Positions 55,792 to 64,000 of a stretch of 64,000 bases of DNA are shown here, piece after piece. This DNA is from Gnetum montanum (taxonomy: Eukaryota; Streptophyta; Gnetopsida; Gnetales; Gnetaceae), in contig MNCI01006799.1 in NCBI GenBank assembly GCA_015680685.1, positions 98,729 through 162,728 of the forward strand. The letters are read 5' to 3'. Every line of letters begins with the position of its first letter. The first letter of the stretch is position 1. Below the pieces are notes generated by a model. It ran no database searches. It was not told the DNA's origin and worked only from the letters and a program-made list of their open reading frames with translations. The position numbers and the translations under genes are program-made.

Positions 55792-58700
55792 ATGGCACCT
55801 AGAAGGTAGAAAAGCATGCTAGGAAGCTGTCATAATTGCTAAGGCCTATCTCCATCTAGGTCTCATATGTTGCTGCTCTAAGGTAGGCATTTTTACTTAT
55901 ATTTGCTTTTATTGCTTAGCTATTTTCTATGGTTTTCTTGCATTTTTCTTGTAACATGTGGGGTCATTTCTTTTCGAATCTACACTAAAAGAGTATGTAA
56001 AATGAAATTTTTGATGAAGTCCAACCTCTTATTTTGGCTGCTTCCATGCAAATCTATGATCATTTCATTGTTTTAGCCTTAGTAGATTTGATTTTTAAAA
56101 ATCAAGATTACTGTTTTCATGCTTTTTTTTGTCAAAATTTGGGGGTATGGCCATTTTCTTAGATCTAAGCCATAGTATTTGTCAAAATTAAATGTCAAAG
56201 AAATCCTACCCCATTATTTTGGTGTGCTTTTGAATGGGTATCAATTGTTTCGACTGTTTTGGCTATGTTAAGTTGGGCTTTAGCTTTTTAGCTTTTTCAT
56301 AGAAAAAGAGAGCAATGTTGTGTATCTTATTGGTTTTTGGGTTACAAAAAAATTTAAATTTAATTTTATGGGTTTGTAGCCCTACATTTAAACTTTCTAA
56401 TGGCTATTTTTATGTTTGATTTGGATTAATAATGATTAAGTTATGGTTGTTTTCCTAAGGTCATGCAGTTAGGTTTCTATGCTATTTTTAGATTTTCATG
56501 TAAATTTATGAATTTTTTCTAAGAAAATGGCAAAGGCTTTGGGTATTTCTTGGTTATGGTTGGATGGGCCTTGGCTTCAGCTTTCCAGAAGAGGTGGAAT
56601 CACTCAAATGGAACTTAAAGTGATTTTTAATGATTTTTTCATTAAGCCTATGTCAAAAGGAGGTTTGTGCCGTTTTTAGAATCTTTATTTAAATTGAAAA
56701 ATTTTTCTTGCATAAACAACAAAGGTCTTGAATTTTTTCTAACTATGGGTGTGTAGGACTCAATTTAAGTTTTCAAATGGTGGTGGAATCACTTCAGTTG
56801 GAGCTCAAACGAATTTTTAGCGAAACTTTTACCAACCCTACACTAAAGGGGGTTAATGCTTACAACTACAATTTTGGTAATTTTGCCTATGTTCCATGTA
56901 GAAAGTGGCTATGTATTTTTATTTGCAATGGTTATGGCTGTAAAGCTTATGATTTCAAGATTCTTTCCATGGTGAAATCACTAAAATTGGAGCTTGTATG
57001 AGTTTTTGATAAATTTTTGGTTATGGCTATCTAAATAAGGTAAAATCATAGTTGTAGCACATTACCCCTTTTGGGAATGGAAATGATCGATATGTGTAGC
57101 TTTTTCTTATTAAAATGTAAAACTTATGTTTTAAATTTGTTTTTTAAGAAAAGCAAAAGCTTTAATATTTTTAGAAGGCTTATGGCCATATGCTTTTTTA
57201 AATTTTAAATTTATGCATAGCTTCAATGCTTTCTTCTAAGTTTATGCGTAGTNGAGGCTAATTTCACCTCCAACTAGATGTCTTTTTCCAAATTTTCTAA
57301 GTATCTCCACTTGGTCATAATGTTTTTGTTTTACTTCATGCAAGGTTTCCTTGAAGCCCATACTCATTATTGTTGAGTTGGTGGGTATTTTATGCTACAT
57401 TGGTCATCCCAAGACTAATACACCTCTTAAAATTATGCCTTTGGGAAAGTTATCACTATGGTTCTAGCCTAGGACAAGGGAGATCCTTGCCTACATTCAA
57501 CAAAACTTCAGTGTGATGTTATGGTCACACTTGTTTGCAGATGTGGCTAGGTTTGTAGTTGTTGCCTTGAGCATTTGGCTTGGTTGCGAAGTTCATCACC
57601 AACAAGCCATTAGTAGAAGGAGTGGTAGATGGTATCAATCCACATTACCTAACAGAGATCTGGATGATGCCAGAGTATAGTTAGTATATTGCTAACAATA
57701 CTTTGATGGTGGCACATAGAGCCAACACACTTTTCTAGAACCCACCTAGCACTTTGTATCATTTGTAGGGGTAAGCATGGTTATTGTAATGTTTTTATAT
57801 TTTTTTCTTGACTACCTTTCCTAACTTCATCAGTTTTACAAACTTCTTGTAGGTACAAGGTCAATGATCAAGGCTTGATCATCAATGATCAAATCTTGGC
57901 CATGGCTCAAACTACTTTAAACGAATTCACCAAGAGTTCTTAGATAAGAACTATTGTGTATTAATAGTTAAGAGGGGAATTTTATGCATATGCTTCAAAG
58001 TTCAACCTTGTATACAAGAAGTGTAAGGATGATCAGATGATGCACAATTAGTGGATAGACTCTAATAACATGGATTAGATCATTGTAGTTGGGACCTCCA
58101 TTCAAACCACCCCAAAGAAGAAAAGGAAAGGTAAACATAAAGGTTATAGCTTCTAGTGTTTCATGGTTATAACTCTAAGTGTTCTATTGTTTTGATTGGT
58201 TGTTAAAGTTTGCTTATGTTGATGCTAAATTTTGGTTGTTGCTTTGCAAGACGTTCCACCTTTGTTGATGTCACCATACCACTTTCAAGGGCACATCATG
58301 AGGATACCTTCATCCTAAAGTTTGGTGATGTGATACTAGTAGAGTGACTAAGGGGATAGATGCTTGGGTATGTTCAAAAAAAAAAAAATCCAACATGTAG
58401 GTTTGCTTGATGTATTTATGATACCTATCTCATCCATCCCTACTATGGACATGTTGCATGTCATCAACTTTTTCAATGAGAAGGTTGGTCATTTCAGCAT
58501 CATCATCCAGGGTGTGAAGGTTAACATGAATATTGATATGGGCCTCTTTCACGACTTGTTTGCTGTCCCTAATGATGGGGCAAAGGTTCCAACAAGAATA
58601 GTGAAAAAATTAGGTCATCATGACAAAGTTTTGGAATGGCTTGGTGCCAACATGGGTCACTTTGAAATTTCTATATATGGCTCCACAAACCCTGATGCAA

Positions 58701-60930
58701 AGGATTCATATCCTTTGTTTAGGTCTTGTGCATTTTCTCAACTATTATTACAAAAGAAGGTGATTGGCATTGCACAGGGATGGACCTTTAAGAGGGTCTT
58801 GATGGATTGCACTAGGTTCAACTAGGTGGTTGCCTTGGCTATTGGGCTTTAAGAGAAGATCCTTAGACTCTGTGCAAAAATATTTACAATAATTCATAGG
58901 CACTTTGCATTTTTTATAGGTTATTTGAAGAGGTTTGTAGAGTTTTTGGTGGTGCATAGGAATGGATGATGGGTTCCCCAATATCCAAGCCAACATTCTA
59001 AGCCTTGGACAAAGTACATTTATCTAATGATGCAAACTCAAAACCCATCAAAAGGGATGGATGATATGTTATTCATTACCACTAAGGATGTTAATTTCAA
59101 GTAGTTTGAGTCTCCTAACAACATAAATGATGAGGAGCCTCTCACATTCCTAATGTGTCTAGGAGGCCAAACAACTATGTAGGAAGGTTGAAGGGGCTAC
59201 CAAAAAGAAACTTAAGAGGCCTATGGAGGAAGCATTGTTGGCATTAGATCAACCTATCCCAAAGAAGCTTAAGTTTAAGCTTAGACCATTGTAGCAGGTA
59301 GTTAGAAGTATGCTTTTTTTAAATTTTTTTATTTCATGTTTTAAATTTTATGGCTACTTTATAGTTTCATGTGTTAATCAATTTTTTATGTGCTATGGTT
59401 GTAGACAAATGTCAGGCTATGGTAGCCTAAGCTACCGCTGAGGTAGAAAAAAGGTGTGCAAAAGAGGCACTCCTAAAGCAACCTATGGTTGAAGGGTTTG
59501 TCAATGAGGATATAAACAATCTAGATGTCTTGTTTGATGAGGTGGTACTAGGTACATCCCCCATCATCATTCCAAAGGAGGGAGAGGAGGAAGAGCCAGG
59601 TATGCCCATGCTTGAATACTTTCGTTATATCTTATAGTTTGATTTTGGTTTTCATCCTAACCATTCGATGATTGTTATGTTTGCAATAGTTCTTAAGCCA
59701 TCGGTGCAAGCACCTGTCCCTAAGTTTCATGTGAAACCATGGGTGGAGACTCTAGACAAGGTGGAGTTCATGTGTGGAATGGCCAAGGACATCATCAAGC
59801 GATTGCAATAGGTTGCACCCAAGATAGGTAAAAACTTTGTTTTATGTGCTTTAATTATTTGGCCATATTATAGGCTATGCTTGTGTTATGGCTATCTTAG
59901 GTTGTACATTATGTTTATGGTTTTATTTCATGCTTGTGTAGTGCCTTTTGTGGAGTGGAACACTAGCAGAGACATGGAGATTAACTCCTTGCCTAAGCTT
60001 CCCTTTGATGTATCTAGTGTACCCTTGAAAGTGTACAAGATTGCTACTAATCTAGCAATGTCATGCACAAAAGCTTCATGGGAGCTAGAGAGGTCCAATG
60101 AATCCCTATGGGAGGAAGTTATGGCCTTAAGGGAAAAGATTCAACGACAGGAGGAAACTATTAGAGATCTCTGAGATTGCAAGGCCTTTGTGGAGGCCCA
60201 TATGACTAACTCAGGGGAGTTGCGGACTAAGAAGATCATGTGGGCCCATTACTAGCATGTCATTCAGGACAAAGTAGTAGTCCTATTGGAGATGGCAGAA
60301 CAATGTATGCAAATGGACCTCATCTCCTAAAAGGTTAAGAATTGGAAAGATCATTGTGCTTGGGTCCTAGAGCGGTGTAAGAAACAAAAGGCCGATAAGC
60401 AACAGTACAAGGCACATTGTCTGGCCAACCTTAAGTGTCTTAAGGAGGAGTTGGGTGAATAGCGCAAGAGAGAGTTGTTCATCCAAGGGATTTAAGTGAA
60501 GAGTGCTTATTAGCTTTTTGAAAGTACTTTCATGGTGGAGCAATCCCCTAGTACTTGGATTACCACTATTGTAGGGGAAACTTCTATGGCTACTATTACT
60601 CGGGAGCCACCTACTTGAATTGTGGTAGATAAGACTAACATTCTTTCTAGCATTGATCTTGGGGATGTTGACTAGGTCAACATAATAAAGGATTAGATCC
60701 TCCATTATTTGGAGGAAGGCATTCCACATCTACCCCTAGAAGTCATGGAGTTGGAATCTCTACAGGTTTGATATATTTTATGTTATAAATCATGGTTTTT
60801 TGCTATGGCTTACTAACTAGCTATATGTTGTTGCATTTCAAGCCTTAGGAGACATTGGTGGCCCTAGTGGTGAGGGTGGGAATGAACCACAACTTCCTCC
60901 TCCATATGCCACTTAGTAGCCTCCATTACC
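55792..60930 (+). pseudogene. Decayed multi-exon gene, C-terminal coiled coil, function unknown
   Basis: Inferred exons: 55,792-55,882 (ATG, MAPRRQKSMLGSCHNC with stops read as Q), 57,541-57,770 (KFITNKPLVEGVVDGINPHY), 57,853-58,130 (IINDQILAMAQTTLNEFTKS, basic end KKKRK), 58,251-59,297 (DVTIPLSRAHHEDTFILKFG; NFFNEKVGHFSIIIQGVKVN), 59,405-59,599, 59,690-59,827, 59,942-60,765 (a coiled coil around SWELERSNESLWEEVMALRE), 60,843-60,930. Introns start GT and end AG. The 57,770/57,853 join keeps phase. Stops are mostly former CAA, CAG or TGG codons, and an A-run at 58,378 shifts the frame. It lies antisense to, and inside, the Tat/Ogre element. It could be a captured host gene or an element's own accessory gene. 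I do not recognise the family. Confidence 0.55.
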
Positions 60931-61650
60931 TTAGCTTGTTTGTCTATTTGTTTTTATTTTTATGTTGATGTCTATGATTACCCAAGACTATGTTATAGAT
61001 GATTATTATTTTTTGACATTTTTACCACATAGTGTGGCCATGGCTATGTATGTTGTGGACATTCTAATTTTAAATTTAAATTTTGGTTTTTTTTGGCTAT
61101 ATATATGCTATAGCAAACATTTTGAACATTGAGAATGGTTATGTTGATGTTTTGGTTATGACATTAAATGGCTAATCGATGTGGTAATAGGCTAAAGAAA
61201 AAGAAGTATAATAATAACCAAGATATTTGCTAGTTTTAGGCCATCGTGGGCACAAGTTATATTATGTTGCTAATTTAAGGTCATAACGGGCCATATTGCT
61301 AGTTTAAAGTCTTAATAGATTGCAATGCCAATTTAGAGTCTTAGCGGATTGTGATTTTGCCAATTTAAGGCCACAATGGATCATGCTATATGATTATCTT
61401 TGCTTGTTTAAAGTCATGACTAGCCATGATGCTAGTTTAATGTCTTAGCAAATAGGTTATTAAAAAGAAATATATTTATAAGGCTTTTTGATGTTTACAA
61501 CACAAGTAAAAGTAAAGAAAGGCTATAATAAATAAGTGAAAATGCAAATGAGCTTAGGCTACATGCATAGGCTATGTGCATAAAGAGTAAAATAAAAATG
61601 TATGAAAGAGTATAAAAAATTTTAAAAAAATGTTAGGCTATGTGGTTATT
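60931..61650. other. AT-rich spacer with GCTAGTTTAAGGCC-type motifs
   Basis: 61,210-61,450 carries about six degenerate copies of the motif seen beside LTR C and at 51.9 kb. No coding frame. Confidence 0.45.
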
Positions 61651-62520
61651 TGGTTATAAGGATATGGGATGGAAAGGTTACTTAACTTGTGTAGATTTTT
61701 CCTAATCTTTGTGAGATTAAGGAATGAGTAAGGTTTGTTCTACACAAGCTTGTATTTGCCATCATCTTCATTAATGATGCTAAAAGAGAGTTCATCTCAT
61801 AATGAATCCTATTGCTATTCATTGTCATTGTTGGGTTGTTGGACTTCATGGATAGGAGCTTCTTTTTGAAGCTTCACTTCATACCCTTGATCTATGTTCA
61901 CATTGTTGATAGCTAAGGGTACCACATTATCACCATGAATGATAATTTCACCTCCCTCGTAAGGAAGCTAAATTTCTTGATGGATAGATAATTGGGCCAA
62001 CCAAGGCCTTCTCAAGATAAGGTTGAATGATAGTATCTCTTCTACCATCAAGAAATTGACGATTGTGGGGAATTGCTCCACTACTACGAAATCTAACGAG
62101 ATAGACCCCTTAATGGTAACTCTTAATCTATTAAAGGATTTGAGAGTCGTGGTAGTTATAAGTTGTATATGCTTAGTTAAGCCCAAGTGCTCAACGATGG
62201 TGCATGGGAATACATTAGTTGTGGCCTCAACATCAACATGCTCTCAATGTACTTTAAACTATTGTATGCATATGGTTATGAATAGAGGGACCATAGTCAC
62301 TTTGCCATTTTGGGGATTAGCCTTAATTTCACTATTGCAAAATATTAGAGATGTTGACCTCTTCTTCCTTGGTGAGGAAGGAATCATCATTGCATGGATG
62401 GCTTCCTTGTTAGTAGGGATGTCCTCACTAATGGGAATGAAAGTCAACATTTTGACTAGCGTCTCACAATGTGTGGTGGAAGTCATGATTAAATCATACA
62501 AGCTTAAAGTTGTATTCTTC
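61651..62520 (-). pseudogene. Protease region of the Tat/Ogre element
   Basis: Minus-strand open stretch 61,968-62,186: LTKHIQLITTTTLKSFNRLR, GSISLDFVVVEQFPTIVNFLMV, SFNLILRRPWLAQLSIHQEI. The SFN-ILGRPWL motif is the typical end of Tat/Ogre retropepsins, and GDNVVPLAINNV follows. The active-site part upstream is frameshifted. The 204-aa plus-strand frame here is antisense to it. Confidence 0.75.
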
Positions 62521-64000
62521 TACTTGAGGGATTGCTTGACTTGTTCCATTGCATTGAGGAAGTTTTATCATTGGCCATGGGCTTGTTGCCCCGATTGTGC
62601 TTTACTTCCTTCATGTGCCTCAAAATGTGAACTTTAGCTTTAGGTTGTGGTTATTGAGACTTCTCCTCATTGTTCTAGTTATGTGCTTTGGTGTACTCCT
62701 ATGGCTTGTTGGTTGGAATGAATTGAGCAGAGGAGGTCATGGCTATAGTTGAAATGGGAGTGGGTTTCGGTGGACCCACTTCCTTTCGCGCCTCCGTCTA
62801 CTTGTCACCCTTATTGTTAGGCTTTTTCTTATGCTTCATCCTTTGTTTGGATGAAGTTTTTTGGTTGTCAGCCATTGGTTGTGAGGAAGAGGCAGTAGCA
62901 TTAGCCATCATAGATGGTTGTTAAGTAGTTGTTTGAGCTATGGCTAGTTGTGTTGTATTAGGTTGGGACACCTTGATGAAAAAAGGTTTTCTTAGAGGCA
63001 CTCATGATGGTACTCTTATGATAAAGGAGGATCTTGAGCTATAGGAAGCTAAAGAATTCCTTTCATTACAAAAGGGTACTTGAATCATGAATGGTTTTCT
63101 TGAAAGTCTTCGATCATCATCAATGTTGAATGCTAAAATAACATAAGGGCTATCATTAGCATTCAATGGGTCTTTGTAAACTTCCATCAACTAGTTTTGT
63201 GGCCAAACTAGGTTGGAAGCATCTAAGACTAGCTCCCTCTTATCTATCATCCTTTGTAGGTCATCCTTGAACGCAAGGTAGAAGTTTGTGTCATGACCTA
63301 GTAGTTAGTGATAATGGCAGAAATGGTTTAGTTTGAAGTACCTAGGCAGTTGGGGATCAACCTTCATTGCTTGAGTGGGATCTTTCGCTATTTCACATAA
63401 CTGCTCATGTTTCTTTCAAATGGCTTTAGTCATTTTTTTGTGTTGCATGTGCCCACTCTTTAATAGTTGGTCTAGTAACTCAAATGGTTTCATAGGTAAG
63501 ATAGTGTATTTAAACTTGTCCTTTCTTTCAAAGTTAGGTATGGTTATTTTCAATGTAGTAGACCTAGAGGTTGAGTGTTGGTTATTGCAATCATTAGTGG
63601 GAGCCTTGGGTGGGTTGGACCTTGGCCCTTGGCTTATGATCTTTGTTTCTTTAGTCATAATTACTATGTTTGTATTGTATTGTTTGTTTTTCTCTTTGTC
63701 TCTCCATGTATGTTGATTTTTATATGTTGTGTATGTCGAATTGTGACTGGCCTTTGCAACATCTTCTATATTTTTAGTTTACAAGAATGCTTGGCTAAGG
63801 GACCATGGATCAAGGTAGTAGAATTTTGACTTGACAAAATCATTCTTTATCCTCTTAAACATGGCTAAAAGATGGGCTTTGTCTATGAGCTTTGGTATTT
63901 CATTCAGCAGTCCATTCCACCATTAAATGAATTTCTACATGGGTTCTAGGGATCCTTGCTTGACATTCATGGGTTGGTTAAGTGTTGTGTCAAGCTTCAA
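62521..64000 (-). pseudogene. gag of the Tat/Ogre element, partial at the window end
   Basis: Minus strand from the window end: LEPM-KFI-WWNGLLNEIPKL-DKAHLLAMFKRI, then near 63,300 a zinc-knuckle relic CHYHKLLGHDTNFYLAFKDDLQRMIDK (last Cys now Tyr), VYKDPLNANDSPYVILAFNI (63,140), and RRLSRKPFMIQVPF. The C-YH---GH-T--C--LK--IQ-LID pattern is typical of Tat/Ogre gag. Its start is outside the window. Confidence 0.72.

Larger units (their letters stand above)
46080..64000 (-). mobile_element. Tat/Ogre-lineage Gypsy retrotransposon, minus strand, running past the window end
   Basis: 3' LTR (46,080-47,897), polypurine tract, then on the minus strand gag (from beyond 64,000), protease, about 10 kb of insert, RT, RNase H, a second RNase H-like domain, and integrase. 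The second RNase H domain is diagnostic of the Tat lineage. The 5' LTR lies outside the window. Every gene carries stops. Confidence 0.82.

Noticed and set aside
62023-62637. 204-aa plus-strand open frame
   Set aside because: Antisense to the Tat/Ogre protease, whose SFNLILRRPWL motif is on the minus strand. Stops created by G to A decay fall on the other strand, leaving this side open.

Overview
This is nuclear DNA from a plant with a large, repeat-dense genome. Nearly every base falls in a retrotransposon or in a DNA element that carries gene fragments, and no intact host gene is visible. The base composition is AT-rich. The retroelement coding regions are full of stops of the CAA to TAA, CGA to TGA and TGG to TAG type, as expected from long decay at methylated cytosines. 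Abundant Athila-like and Tat/Ogre-like Gypsy elements fit a seed plant with a giant genome, possibly a gymnosperm. That last point is inference.

Left half (1-30,300): a nested stack. The host is an old Athila-like Gypsy element on the minus strand: integrase at 1.3-2.2 kb, RNase H and reverse transcriptase at 2.4-3.6 kb, resuming at 23.7 kb, protease at 24-26.3 kb, gag at 26.3-28.8 kb, 5' LTR from 28,929. A minus-strand Copia element (3615-23,699) sits in its RT gene. A 13.2-kb plus-strand Athila-like element (6477-19,714; TSD TTTGG) sits in the Copia integrase. A solo LTR (24,574-26,084; TSD CATAT) sits in the protease gene. Each joint can be closed by eye and restores the interrupted gene. 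The 13.2-kb element carries an extra sense-strand ORF after integrase, with its own TATA box and a likely leader intron.

Middle (30,300-44,120): a plus-strand Athila-like derivative without pol (gag plus 3' LTR ending at 36,618), then a degenerate LINE. The LINE is interrupted at an A/T site by a 3474-bp insertion (38,343-41,816) starting TC and ending CTAG, with no target duplication, as in Helitrons. It carries a promoter-like region, a broken glycoside hydrolase family 81 glucanase fragment, a leucine-rich-repeat exon of disease-resistance type, short tandem repeats and a GC-rich exon-like block. Its right end is an 84-bp-arm palindrome around an assembly gap. A second LINE fragment (RTE-like, minus strand), an LTR fragment and a gag fragment follow.

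Right (44,121-64,000): two adjacent Tat-type LTRs. The second (46,080-47,897) is the 3' LTR of a Tat/Ogre-lineage Gypsy element on the minus strand, with integrase, two RNase H domains, RT, protease and gag running past the window end. Between its RT and protease lie about 10 kb of foreign or cargo sequence: a 3.5-kb array of degenerate hairpin-bearing repeats and a decayed plus-strand gene of about eight exons with a coiled-coil C-terminal part. I could not identify its family.
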